Positions 15,959 through 24,328 of a stretch of DNA of 64,000 nt are shown one piece after another. The first letter of the stretch is position 1. Every line of letters begins with the position of its first letter. The stretch lies in the NCBI GenBank assembly GCA_910577785.1, contig CAJTNT010000012.1, positions 1 to 64,000 on the forward strand, given 5' to 3'. A program made the translations under genes and the position numbers. The notes beneath the pieces are model-generated. The model saw nothing but the letters and a program-made list of their open reading frames with translations, made no database searches and was not told the DNA's origin. Source of the DNA: an uncultured Lachnospiraceae bacterium. Lineage in GTDB: Bacteria; Bacillota; Clostridia; Lachnospirales; Lachnospiraceae.

Positions 15959-18115
15959 TTAAATCTGGTACCAGATAATCTCATTTTCCCCTAACTGCAG
16001 CTGGAAGCTTTCTCCGTTCCCCTTATACACAGTGGTCTCCTGCGGCTCATACGTATTGTTCACCACGCAGAATTTCCCATTGTCCGGATAGGCATGGACT
16101 TCTACATTGTAATTGCTGCTGAACCACTGGTGCAGCTCGCCTTCCCCATGGGCGCTCCAGAGAATCGAACGGTACAGCAGGCGGCTGTTTTCAAAGCTAT
16201 AAGGCAGGCCGCTTACATACACTGCCCGGCCCTTGCCGAACTCATGGACGGCCATCTGCACTTCCCGGCCGCGTTCCACCAGCACCTGCGCCCCTTCCAG
16301 CGCATAGACATTCCGCTGGGCTTCGCCAAAGTCAATCTCTCCCTGGCAGTCCGCAAGGATAAAGTGGCTGTGCGTCTCCCAGTTGTATTTGTCATACCCC
16401 AGGGTGAACCCTCTTTCCTCTTCCACGCCCAAGATCCCCGACAGCTGGAAGAACCTCCCGTTGGCCTGATGGCCGCTCGGCTCGCCGACGCCAATGATGC
16501 CGCCGCCCTCATAGATAAATTTCTTAACCGCTGTCACCACAGCTTCGTCGCACCACCATTCCCCGCCGGTATGGGCAGTATCCGCGCCGCCGACATTAAT
16601 CAGCACGTCAATGTCCTTAAGCACATCCGGGTTCTCCTTAATCTCCTGGAAGCTGATAAACGCCACATCAAACGGCGCCCCAGACAAGGCTTCAATCACC
16701 CCGGCATAGGAATAGTTCTGCTTCTGGTACAAAGCATGATGCACCATATGGCATCCCCACGCGCGCATCTTGCCCCAGCAGTTTAATACAGCCACCTTCT
16801 TCACGCAATGGGGCACACAGCCCTTCACATTGTCATAAAGTACGCGGAACTCCTCACAGACACTCTCCACATAAGAGACAAATTCCGGGAAATCCAGCGC
16901 CAGCTTCAGGTACCCGCCATAGCCAATACGGTCAATCGGCTTCCTTAAGATTGCCCGCCTGGCCGTTACCCAGTTCACCTTGGCCTCCTTCACCGGGTCG
17001 CCCCCTTCGTGGAAGGTATCCGGGAAGAAATACGGCAGCAGCCTTCCCTCCGTGTACCGCACCCCTTCAATATCGCTGATTAAACGCAGGGTAGAGCCAT
17101 TCCCCACGCTGCCTACCACGGCATCCAGGCCGATGGAGGCAAATTCTTCCATAAATGGCTCCGTGCCGATCCAATGGTCGCCCAGGAACATCATCGCTTC
17201 CTTGCCGCATTCGTGGGTAATGTCTACCATCTCCTTGGCAATCTTAGCCACCTCCCTGCGCTGGAACGCCTGGAAATCCTGGAACTCTTTGGAAGGAATC
17301 CGATACTGCCCGTTGTAATAGCCCTGGTCAATGATATATTCCGGACGGAACGGATAGCCCACTTCCTCTTCAAACTGCGCTAAGATATAAGGGCTGACAG
17401 AGGCGGAATAGCCATACCAGTCCACATACTTTTCCCTTGCCAGCTCATCAAAAATCAGTGTGAACTGATGGAAAAATGTGGTAAAACGCAGCACATTTAC
17501 ATACGGATGCTCCGCAATAAACTTGCGCAGGCGATCCATTGTATAGGCATGGGTCTTGGGCTGGCGCACGTCAAAGGTAATCTGATGCTCCACATCCTGC
17601 CATCCATTGGTAACCGCATTGTACATATGCACCGGATCCCAGATGATATAGGCCAGGAAGCTCACCGTATAATCATGGAAAGGGATGGCCTGGATCACAA
17701 CATCCCCAGCGGATTCCTCATAGCTCCACTGCCCCACTGGGACTACCCCGCCTGTGGTACGGTCGATTACCTCCCACCAGCGCCCAATGTCATCCCGGCT
17801 GTTTGGCTTGAGCATGTCCGGATACAGCCCATGCATCAAATGAATCCGCAGCGTTTCCTCTGTAGCTGTATAAAATGGGGTCATCACATACATCTGCTGC
17901 ACTTCCTCCGGATGTGCGTTCGCCCAATCGTTGTCCTTCCTAGTCGTGTAATAAGTGGAATAAATCTTGGCGTCCACATCCTGCAGTTCCTGTGGGAAAT
18001 CTGTCCCATCACAGTCACGGACGGCGTCCGCCCCCCACTTCCCCATCAATTCCAGCGTCTGCGGAATCACATCCAAATCTGTAGGGATTGTTACCCTTCC
18101 TTTCGTTTCGCTCAT
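15959..18115 (-). CDS. GH112 galactosyl phosphorylase (galacto-N-biose/lacto-N-biose type)
   Basis: A 718-residue cytoplasmic enzyme of glycoside hydrolase family 112, which phosphorolyses beta-galactosides to galactose 1-phosphate. Family features seen: GRVTIPTDLDVIPQTLELMG followed by WGADAVRDCDGTDFP at the N-terminus, a TIM-barrel core with MMFLGDHWIGTEPF, and the C-terminal glutamine-amidotransferase-like part (INVGGADTAHTGGEWW). The family includes enzymes for galacto-N-biose/lacto-N-biose (mucin and milk glycans) and for galactosyl-beta-1,4-rhamnose; I cannot decide between them by eye. The start at 18115 has GGAGG five bases upstream; an in-frame ATG 16 codons earlier lacks one. An AraC regulator is divergent and likely controls it. 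No transporter for the sugar is next to it. Confidence 0.92.
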   Translation of the reverse strand: MSETKGRVTIPTDLDVIPQTLELMGKWGADAVRDCDGTDFPQELQDVDAKIYSTYYTTRKDNDWANAHPEEVQQMYVMTPFYTATEETLRIHLMHGLYPDMLKPNSRDDIGRWWEVIDRTTGGVVPVGQWSYEESAGDVVIQAIPFHDYTVSFLAYIIWDPVHMYNAVTNGWQDVEHQITFDVRQPKTHAYTMDRLRKFIAEHPYVNVLRFTTFFHQFTLIFDELAREKYVDWYGYSASVSPYILAQFEEEVGYPFRPEYIIDQGYYNGQYRIPSKEFQDFQAFQRREVAKIAKEMVDITHECGKEAMMFLGDHWIGTEPFMEEFASIGLDAVVGSVGNGSTLRLISDIEGVRYTEGRLLPYFFPDTFHEGGDPVKEAKVNWVTARRAILRKPIDRIGYGGYLKLALDFPEFVSYVESVCEEFRVLYDNVKGCVPHCVKKVAVLNCWGKMRAWGCHMVHHALYQKQNYSYAGVIEALSGAPFDVAFISFQEIKENPDVLKDIDVLINVGGADTAHTGGEWWCDEAVVTAVKKFIYEGGGIIGVGEPSGHQANGRFFQLSGILGVEEERGFTLGYDKYNWETHSHFILADCQGEIDFGEAQRNVYALEGAQVLVERGREVQMAVHEFGKGRAVYVSGLPYSFENSRLLYRSILWSAHGEGELHQWFSSNYNVEVHAYPDNGKFCVVNNTYEPQETTVYKGNGESFQLQLGENEIIWYQI

Positions 18116-18188
18116 AAAATCCTCCAATCCGAAATGCATGGCATTTTCACTGTTCCTAACCATTCAGCATCTACATTTGGCAGCGGGC

Positions 18189-18382
18189 GCTGCCTACATA
18201 AATAACCATGGACAAAACATCCCCGGATCTGCGCCAGATAGGGCAGAAGAAAGAGAGTGGGCAGGCTAGCCTAGCCGAAGGCGCTTGCCCGGTTTAAATT
18301 TTGGTAGGGTTGCCCCCCTTGGGGGCATTGCAGCTGGTGCAGATCACAGGTTTCTCATTCATGGTTATTTATGCTAGGCAGC
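18189..18382. repeat. 194-bp inverted-repeat element, MITE-like
   Basis: The ends are a 22-23 bp inverted repeat (GCTGCCTA, one indel, then ATAAATAACCATG at 18189-18210, complement at 18360-18382). The pairing continues inward after a mismatched gap (GATCTGC.CCAG near 18220 against its complement near 18333). A perfect 7-bp hairpin TGCCCCC/GGGGGCA lies inside at 18311-18327. No open frame. It lies in the 690-bp gap between the GH112 gene and its AraC regulator, so it may also be part of the GH112 leader RNA. No clear target-site duplication was seen. Confidence 0.6.
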
Positions 18383-18737
18383 TCCTGATTGCCTTCATCC
18401 TTGATAACACGATTCAAATATTATTTTTAAAACACTCTATTTGATAGTTTTAAGCATAAAAGAATTTCTATTCTCTTTCAAGATAAATATTGCTTTGGAT
18501 TTTAGAAATATTGCTGTTTTCCTAAAAATGCCTCCTGACTGCTTTTTGCGCAATCTGCATAATTATATACCGGAAATAGTGTCCTATATTGGGAAAAATA
18601 TGACATTTCTGCTCACATGACTCCTATTTTGCCGTTACTTTTATCGGAGCATCGGAAATGCATTACTATGGGCGTCCTCCCAGGCCGTAAATAGCAGCGG
18701 AGATACGCAGCAAATGAACTGCTTTTTATCCTGCCTA

Positions 18738-18766
18738 TAGACGTGGCTTTATTTATTGTGTATAAT
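18738..18766 (+). promoter_or_regulatory. promoter of the AraC-family gene
   Basis: TAGACG at 18738 and TATAAT at 18761 with a 17-bp spacer, about 38 bp upstream of the chosen start. The rest of the gap 18383-18737 is AT-rich with no gene. Confidence 0.55.
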
Positions 18767-18803
18767 AATTTTGATTATGGAAAATATATGGAAAGGAACC
18801 GAT

Positions 18804-19631
18804 ATGGGAAATACACGATATGCATTTACAGATGAGAACAATGACACCCTGCCCGTTAAGCTTCTCTATGTTACCTCATCCCGCTATGAAAGGGACTGGA
18901 AAAGCCTGGCGCATACCCACTATTTTACAGAGCTGTTTTATGTAAAGAATGGATCCGGACAGCTTCTGACAGACCAGGAATCCATCCCCCTGCAGAAGGA
19001 CGACTTTGCCATTATCAATCCCCATGTGCGCCATACGGAGACTTCCCTGGATGCCACCCCCATGGAATATGTTATTCTGGGCGTGGAGGGAATCCAGTTT
19101 ACCTTTCCCGGCCAGAAGGAATATACTGTCTTCAACTGCCACGACACCAAGGCCCACCTAATGTACTTCTTCACCTCTATGCTGCGCGAAATGGAAGAAA
19201 AAAAGGAATATTATGAACTGGTATGCAGAAACCTGCTGGAAATACTGATTGTAAACCTGATACGCTATAACAATTTCCAATTTGACGTCATTGCCTCTTC
19301 TCCGAAGGTAAACCAGGAATGCAAGCTGGTAAAACGTTATATTGACGCCAATTATTCTGAGGATATCTGCCTAGATTCCCTGGCAGGGCTGGCGCACCTG
19401 AATAAGTATTACCTCATCCACGCCTTTACGGAATCCTATGGCATTTCCCCAATCAACTACTTAAATGAGAAGCGTATCCAAAACTGCAAGGAACTATTGG
19501 CCAGCACCGATTACAGCATTGCAGAAATCGCGCGGCTCTCCGGCTTTTCCTCCCAAAGCTACTTCTCCCAAAGCTTCCGCAAGAGCTGCGGGATGACGGC
19601 AAAGGCTTACCGGAAGGCGATGGAGCAGTGA
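18804..19631 (+). CDS. AraC-family transcriptional regulator
   Basis: A 275-residue sugar-responsive regulator: an N-terminal cupin-like sensing half (about residues 10-150, with HTHYFTELFYV and PHVRHTE) and a C-terminal pair of HTH motifs (SLAGLAHLNKYYLIHAF; SIAEIARLSGFSSQSYFSQ) ending with the AraC signature. The start at 18804 has AAAGG seven bases upstream; the upstream Met at 18756 overlaps the promoter and is rejected. It is divergent from the GH112 phosphorylase gene and most likely activates it in response to the disaccharide or a breakdown product. The link is inferred from position. Confidence 0.9.
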   Translation: MGNTRYAFTDENNDTLPVKLLYVTSSRYERDWKSLAHTHYFTELFYVKNGSGQLLTDQESIPLQKDDFAIINPHVRHTETSLDATPMEYVILGVEGIQFTFPGQKEYTVFNCHDTKAHLMYFFTSMLREMEEKKEYYELVCRNLLEILIVNLIRYNNFQFDVIASSPKVNQECKLVKRYIDANYSEDICLDSLAGLAHLNKYYLIHAFTESYGISPINYLNEKRIQNCKELLASTDYSIAEIARLSGFSSQSYFSQSFRKSCGMTAKAYRKAMEQ

Positions 19632-19632
19632 T

Positions 19633-20037
19633 TCATCCTATGCCTGCATCCAGCCATGAGGCCAATAACCATAAGCCGATACCAGAAATGCACCCGAACA
19701 AAGCACGCCGTATATTCGTACTCTCAATACAGAAGATATACTGTAAAATACCATCCACAAGGGTTGGAAGTATTAAAATTCCAGCATATATTACGCCGTG
19801 CATTTCTAATTCTATGTATATTGCCCCTGTAAAAATGTAGCACAGGCAGCTGCACAGCAGCAGCGAAAAAATCAAGCTTGTACATCTCCAGCACAAAACA
19901 AAACATTTCCCAAAAATATATGGGGCCCTTTCCGCTTTTCCATTGCACAGCGGCTCTTTTCCAACCTTTCTGGCTATTTTTTTGATAACTTCATACATAT
20001 GCAGCATAACAATACGATAATTATAAGCAATAAACAT
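19633..20037 (-). CDS. DUF2085-family small membrane protein
   Basis: A 134-residue membrane protein with three to four hydrophobic helices. It shows the DUF2085 pattern of a Cys early in the protein (CNGKAERAP), then IFGKCFVLCWRCTS with two Cys three apart, then helices and STNIRRALFGCISGIG. Function of the family is unknown; the Cys residues suggest metal binding or redox activity. GGAGG lies 14 bases upstream of the ATG at 20037, longer than usual, so a Met at residue 11 or 14 is also possible. It converges on the AraC gene with a gap of one base. Confidence 0.7.
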   Translation of the reverse strand: MFIAYNYRIVMLHMYEVIKKIARKVGKEPLCNGKAERAPYIFGKCFVLCWRCTSLIFSLLLCSCLCYIFTGAIYIELEMHGVIYAGILILPTLVDGILQYIFCIESTNIRRALFGCISGIGLWLLASWLDAGIG

Positions 20038-20173
20038 GTCATCTTATTCTTCCTCCATCTGTATATTTTCTATTTATAGATGATTCTCTTATGGCTAGCA
20101 CAACAAATCCCCTCCTGCGCTCCCCTATCCCTGTTAAAATTTGTGGCAGAATATTCTCTCAAGGAACAAAAAA

Positions 20174-20211
20174 ATGGCTTAAAGACTCTGTACATCCAGT
20201 GTCTAAGCCAT
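20174..20211 (-). terminator. terminator of tRNA-Pro
   Basis: Stem ATGGCTTAGAC/GTCTTTAAGCCAT (one bulge) followed, on the minus strand, by a run of seven T. It lies 21 bp behind the tRNA. Confidence 0.85.
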
Positions 20212-20232
20212 TTCCAAGCCCCTGCCAAGGAG

Positions 20233-20306
20233 TCGATGCGACAGGATTTGAACCTGCGACCTCTGCGTCCCGAACGCAGCGCTCTACCAAGCTGAGCCAC
20301 GCATCG
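20233..20306 (-). tRNA. tRNA-Pro (anticodon CGG)
   Basis: Complete cloverleaf on the minus strand, 74 nt. The acceptor arms CGATGCG and CGCATCG pair fully, with discriminator A. The anticodon stem CTGCG/CGCAG encloses loop TTCGGGA, giving CGG. The T-arm has the GGTTCAAATCC form. No CCA is encoded after the discriminator. A strong terminator follows. Confidence 0.95.
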
Positions 20307-20390
20307 CTGCTACTATGGCATAATAACACATTTCTAAGGGTTTGTCAAGAATGCAATCATTAAAATTTTGCTGCCTCCACGAAAAAATCG

Positions 20391-20455
20391 CCCCTCACTC
20401 CTGAATCATGTTCTCACGGAACACGCAGTTTGGCGCGTTCCTGAGCAGTGAACAG
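20391..20455 (-). repeat. dispersed repeat copy at the thioesterase 3' end
   Basis: About 60 bp nearly identical to 37625-37688, covering the last 14 codons of the thioesterase and the bases behind it. It contains the imperfect palindrome GGAACGCGC...GCGTGTTCC and ends in GTGAGGGGCGATTTTT. The thioesterase C-terminus (LLFTAQERAKLRVP) is thus encoded by the repeat. Confidence 0.7.
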
Positions 20456-20860
20456 CAGCAAAAAATCATACAGCTTGGGCATATGCTTTTTGATGGAAAC
20501 AGGCGCAAATGACTGGTTCAGGAAACAGTGGACGGTACTCCCTGTGGCGTGGAGGATTGCATGCCCCTCGTCATATACCTGATAAGAAATCGTAAATTTT
20601 ACGCCGCTAAACTTTGTGATGGCTGTCTCAATCTGGACGGACTGCCCAAAACGGACGGCCTGCCGGTATTTGCAGCTGGCTTCCAGCACAGGGATTAAAA
20701 TCCCCTGCCTCTCTATTTCATGGTAAGGAAAACATGCCTGTTCCAGGTAATCCATCCTGGCCTCTTCAAACCAGCGGATATAGTTCGAATGATGCACTAC
20801 CCTCATCGCATCTGTCTCATAATACTGTACCCTGTGGATATAAGGCTTTATTCTGTCCAT
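20414..20860 (-). CDS. YbgC-like hotdog acyl-CoA thioesterase
   Basis: A 148-residue cytoplasmic thioesterase of the 4-hydroxybenzoyl-CoA thioesterase/YbgC class. The active-site helix reads YYETDAMRVVHHSNYIRWF, with the Asp and the His/Asn of the family; the strand FTISYQVYDEGHAIL follows. Substrate is unknown; in Clostridia such enzymes hydrolyse acyl-CoA or acyl-ACP. The C-terminal 14 residues (LLFTAQERAKLRVP) come from a dispersed DNA repeat also found at 37.6 kb, so the natural end of the protein may be slightly altered. GGAAG lies upstream of the ATG. Confidence 0.88.
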   Translation of the reverse strand: MDRIKPYIHRVQYYETDAMRVVHHSNYIRWFEEARMDYLEQACFPYHEIERQGILIPVLEASCKYRQAVRFGQSVQIETAITKFSGVKFTISYQVYDEGHAILHATGSTVHCFLNQSFAPVSIKKHMPKLYDFLLLFTAQERAKLRVP

Positions 20861-21076
20861 TTCAATCGCTTCCTTTCTCTATCTATACTTCAAATCAGAC
20901 CGTATCCTTACATATATTTTAACATTTCCAGCCTTTAAACGCAAATTTTACTTGTAATCCGCGGCCATTTGTATTAAAATAAAATTCGAAGCAGACAGGC
21001 ATTCCAAGCCAGAATGATTTTTGGCTGGGGCTTGAAGGCTGAGATACCATTTATCATTTATAAGGAGGAAATAAGT

Positions 21077-21247
21077 ATGGCATACGTAATTACTGACGCT
21101 TGTGTAAGCTGTGGAACATGTGAAGGGGAATGTCCAGTAGGCGCTATCTCTGCTGGCGATGGAAAATATGAAATTGCTGCTGATACCTGCATTGATTGCG
21201 GTACATGCGCAGGCGCTTGCCCAACAGGCGCGATTGAGCAGGGTTAA
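21077..21247 (+). CDS. clostridial 2[4Fe-4S] ferredoxin
   Basis: A 56-residue low-potential electron carrier. It has the two classic cluster motifs CVSCGTCEGECP and CIDCGTCAGACP, each followed by a Gly/Ala-rich turn, and the pseudo-two-fold repeat of the family. It serves anaerobic enzymes such as pyruvate:ferredoxin oxidoreductase and hydrogenase. The start has AAGGAGG nine bases upstream; an in-frame Met at 21014 is rejected. It is a single gene with its own terminator array. Confidence 0.97.
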   Translation: MAYVITDACVSCGTCEGECPVGAISAGDGKYEIAADTCIDCGTCAGACPTGAIEQG

Positions 21248-21300
21248 TTCCCGCCGAGAATGCCTCACTCCGTGGGGCCGCGCCGCAGAGGCGCTGTTTT

Positions 21301-21440
21301 CAAAAAGCTGCCATCTAAGCACCTTGCTGCAGATGGCGCTTTTAAAAGGAGCTGCCATCTATAAGCACCTTGTTGCAGATGGCGCTTTTAAAAGGAGCTG
21401 CCATCTATAAGCATCCTGCTTACAGATGCGCAGCTCCTTT
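21301..21440. repeat. triplicated terminator-like hairpin
   Basis: Three tandem units of about 45 bp, with GCTGCCATCT at 21307, 21351 and 21397. Each unit can fold CCATCT against AGATGG with a loop of 13-18 nt. The third unit makes a longer stem, AAAGGAGCTG/CAGCTCCTTT. The array lies between the ferredoxin and MerR-like genes, which converge, and probably ends both transcripts. On the minus strand the unit is followed by TTTTAAAAG. Confidence 0.75.
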
Positions 21441-21443
21441 CTG

Positions 21444-22106
21444 CTACACAGTAGGGTTGGGGTTTAGGCTCTTGTCCTTCCCCAAAGATTTCTTGGCGCT
21501 TGCCTCTTTCTCCTTTTTTTCTTTTTTCTCTCTGCCAAACCGCCTCCCTTTCTGGCGTGAGCGGATGGCCTCGTCCAGCTTGCGGAACCTCTCTTCCTCT
21601 GCCTCGTCCTGCTCGCGCATCAGGTAGTTCATTTCTTTTAAAACGCGTTCGCCCACCTGCGTTCCCACTTCCTGGCTCAGCGCCTGGTTGTTCTCCTCCA
21701 TCGCCCGCCTTACAATCGCAGACATCATGGACTGGAACTGCTCCAGCTTTACCGTATTTGATACAGGGTTGCCATAACGCTGGGACATTTGCCTCTGCCC
21801 TGGCTCCAGATATTCCCGGTTCATATAACCTGCATTCCCTCCCATCCTCATTTCCATATCTTCTTCCTGATCCATATCTGGATCTTTGCTATGTATCATC
21901 ATGCGAATGGCCTTCAGCTGGTATCCCTGCTCTTTCCACTCCTTTATCTTATGGAACTGCGCTATATTCTCTTCTGTATAATAGCGGTGTCCCATTTCAT
22001 TGCGGGGGATATTAAGCTCCAGCTCTTCTTCCCAGTAGCGCAGGACATGGGACTCAACATTCACGATGTTTGCCGCATCCGAAATCATATAGCGTACGCT
22101 TTCCAC
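21444..22106 (-). CDS. MerR-type DNA-binding protein
   Basis: A 220-residue protein with an N-terminal MerR-like winged helix (MISDAANIVNVESHVLRYWE, then GHRYYTEENIAQFHKIKEW). The middle part (about 75-115) is Met/Glu-rich and the C-terminal part is a charged helix with a Lys-rich end (GRRFGREKKEKKEKEASAKK). The lack of an effector domain and the long basic tail recall chromosome-associated proteins such as RacA rather than a metal regulator; that is inference. It lies 280 bp downstream of dnaB in the same direction but behind a terminator. Confidence 0.75.
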   Translation of the reverse strand: MESVRYMISDAANIVNVESHVLRYWEEELELNIPRNEMGHRYYTEENIAQFHKIKEWKEQGYQLKAIRMMIHSKDPDMDQEEDMEMRMGGNAGYMNREYLEPGQRQMSQRYGNPVSNTVKLEQFQSMMSAIVRRAMEENNQALSQEVGTQVGERVLKEMNYLMREQDEAEEERFRKLDEAIRSRQKGRRFGREKKEKKEKEASAKKSLGKDKSLNPNPTV

Positions 22107-22278
22107 ATTTCTACCTCCTTTTTGGGATTCTTATTTTCCGTTAACCGGAATCTGTCCCGCCAATCTCACAGCCTGGCGCTGCCAGGCCATGCCCATTGGC
22201 TTGTCCCTTTTGCTACTTCCATTGTAACGATTTATGCCTCCTGTTACAATCTTTTTTCATCGTGAAATATTGACAAGA

Positions 22279-22314
22279 AAAAACAGATACCTCTCTTTTG
22301 GGAAAGATATCTGT
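22279..22314 (-). terminator. terminator of the gdpP-rplI-dnaB operon
   Basis: Stem ACAGATA/TATCTGT with an 18-nt loop, followed on the minus strand by TTTTTTC. It lies about 75 bp behind dnaB. Confidence 0.75.
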
Positions 22315-22389
22315 CCTATTTTACACCATATGCTATTTTCCGCAGGAAAATTTTTGATTGCAGGTTCACAGGCTGCCGGCCTTCGCAGC

Positions 22390-23727
22390 TTATCTCCGCT
22401 CCATATTCACGAACTTCGTGAACTGAGGCAGCCACACCAGGTTCACCGTGCCAATCGGGCCGTTTCTCTGCTTGGCAATGATAATTTCCGCAATATTTTT
22501 ATCTGCCGTATCCTTATTGTAATAGTCGTCACGGTAGATGAACATCACCACATCCGCATCCTGCTCAATGGCGCCCGACTCACGCAGGTCTGACAGCATC
22601 GGCCTGTGATCCGGGCGCTGCTCTACCTGGCGGCTCAGCTGCGATAGGGCAACCACAGGCACCCTCAGCTCCCTGGCAAGCCCCTTCAGGGAACGTGAAA
22701 TTTCTGAAATCTCCTGCTGCCGGGAATCAGACCTCCTGGAACCAGATCCGGACATCAGCTGCAGGTAATCAATGATAATCAGCTTTAGGTTATGCTCCAG
22801 CTTAAATTTCCTGCACTTGGAACGGAGCTCGGGGATGGATATCCCAGGCGTGTCGTCGATAATCAGCTTGGAGCGCCCGATGGCGCCTGCCCCCTCAATC
22901 AGCTTTTCCCAGTCAGCGTCCGCCAGGTTCCCTGTGCGCAGGAGCTGGGCGTCCACCCGGGATTCCAGGGAAAACAGGCGGTTGACCAACTGCTCCTTGG
23001 ACATCTCCAGGCTGAAAATTGCCGTACACATATCGCTGTGGAAGGCTACATATTGGGCGATATTCAGCACGAAAGCTGTCTTGCCCATCGAAGGCCTTGC
23101 CGCAATCAGCACCAGGTCTGAGGGCTGAAGCCCCGAGGTGCGGTAATCTAAATCCGTAAAGCCTGTGGCAATCCCTGTCACATTGCCCTTGTTCTTAGAA
23201 GCCTGCTCAATTTTCTCCAAGGCGTCCAGCACCACCTGCTTGATGGGGACAAACTCGCCCGTGCCCCTATTCTGAACAAGGTTAAAAATCTCCTGCTCGG
23301 TGCCTGCCAGTATATCATCCAGGCTGTCCCTATCCAGATAGCACTGATTGGCAATCCCTTCGGTCACCTTGATCAGCCTGCGCAGGGTCGACTTCTCCTT
23401 GACGATATTGGCATAATACTTTATGTTAGCGGAAGTGGGGACGGCGGTTACCAGCTCCCCTACATATTCCAGGCTGCTGATTTCCGGCGGCACATCCTTC
23501 TTCTGCAGGCGGCCCTGCAGCGTCACCATGTCCACTGGCTGGTTCTCATTGTAAAGCTCCGTTATGGCCTCAAAGACAATCCCATACTGCTGATGGTAGA
23601 AGTCCTCCCGCACCAGCAGCTCAGCGGCAACCATCACGGCTTCCTTGTCCATAATCATAGCGCCAATCACCGACTGCTCTGCCTCCAGGCTGTTCGGCAT
23701 CACCCGCCGTATCAGAGCCTCTTCCAT
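22390..23727 (-). CDS. dnaB: replicative DNA helicase DnaB
   Basis: A 445-residue hexameric helicase that unwinds DNA at the replication fork. The N-terminal domain (MPNSLEAEQSVIGAMI) interacts with primase. The RecA-like domain has Walker A ARPSMGKTAF (about residue 210), Walker B LIIIDYLQLMSG and the arginine-finger region LSQLSRQVEQRPDHRP. Length matches the family. It is third in the conserved gdpP-rplI-dnaB order of Firmicutes, 42 bp behind rplI. No intein or insertion is seen. Confidence 0.97.
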   Translation of the reverse strand: MEEALIRRVMPNSLEAEQSVIGAMIMDKEAVMVAAELLVREDFYHQQYGIVFEAITELYNENQPVDMVTLQGRLQKKDVPPEISSLEYVGELVTAVPTSANIKYYANIVKEKSTLRRLIKVTEGIANQCYLDRDSLDDILAGTEQEIFNLVQNRGTGEFVPIKQVVLDALEKIEQASKNKGNVTGIATGFTDLDYRTSGLQPSDLVLIAARPSMGKTAFVLNIAQYVAFHSDMCTAIFSLEMSKEQLVNRLFSLESRVDAQLLRTGNLADADWEKLIEGAGAIGRSKLIIDDTPGISIPELRSKCRKFKLEHNLKLIIIDYLQLMSGSGSRRSDSRQQEISEISRSLKGLARELRVPVVALSQLSRQVEQRPDHRPMLSDLRESGAIEQDADVVMFIYRDDYYNKDTADKNIAEIIIAKQRNGPIGTVNLVWLPQFTKFVNMERR

Positions 23728-23769
23728 AAAAGCCTCCTATTCTAGGCGCTGCTAATGATGCACTGCGCC

Positions 23770-24219
23770 TTACTCCGCCTTCACATTTACTTTCAGCGTA
23801 CCCGTTACCTTTGGATGGAACTTAATGCCGATTTCATACACGCCCAGCGACTTCAGGCCGCCTTCCGGAAGCTGCATTTTCTTCTTGTCCAGTTCCAGAT
23901 CCAGCTGTTCTTTGGCTGCCGCCGCAATCTCCTTAGTGGATACGGAGCCAAACGTCTTGCCCCCTTCCCCAGTCTTCAGGGTCACTGTCACTTCTTTTGT
24001 GGCAACGTCCCCTGCCAGCGCTTGTGCGGCCTCCAGCTGCTCCCTGGCTACCCGCTCCGCATGCTGGTTCTTAAGCTTGAGGTCATTCAAGTTCTTCTTG
24101 TTTGCTTCCACGCCCAGCTTTTTGGGCAGGATCATATTCCTTGCATACCCATCGCTGACCTTTACCACATCCCCTTTTTTGCCCAGGGACTTTACATCCT
24201 CTAATAATATTACTTCCAT
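23770..24219 (-). CDS. rplI: 50S ribosomal protein L9
   Basis: A 149-residue 23S rRNA-binding protein. The N-terminal motif MEVILLEDVKSLGKKGDVV and DGYARNMILPKKLG are diagnostic, followed by the long connecting helix and the C-terminal rRNA-binding domain. The SD AGGAGA precedes the ATG. It lies between gdpP and dnaB as in most Firmicutes. Confidence 0.97.
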   Translation of the reverse strand: MEVILLEDVKSLGKKGDVVKVSDGYARNMILPKKLGVEANKKNLNDLKLKNQHAERVAREQLEAAQALAGDVATKEVTVTLKTGEGGKTFGSVSTKEIAAAAKEQLDLELDKKKMQLPEGGLKSLGVYEIGIKFHPKVTGTLKVNVKAE

Positions 24220-24328
24220 CTCTTCTCCTTTCCTGCCTGCTGCCCATCTATAACAGCTCAGATACCTATACGGCTGCCTCCATCTTTCTTATTTGCATTT
24301 ACATCGAAAATTCAAAATGCAATATCGG

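Noticed and set aside
16094..18205. Two plus-strand open frames of 230 and 245 codons
   Set aside because: Both lie antisense within or over the GH112 gene; no domain and no ribosome site.
21301..21440. Possible CRISPR array or MITE
   Set aside because: No unique spacers; the hairpins and position between convergent genes fit stacked terminators.
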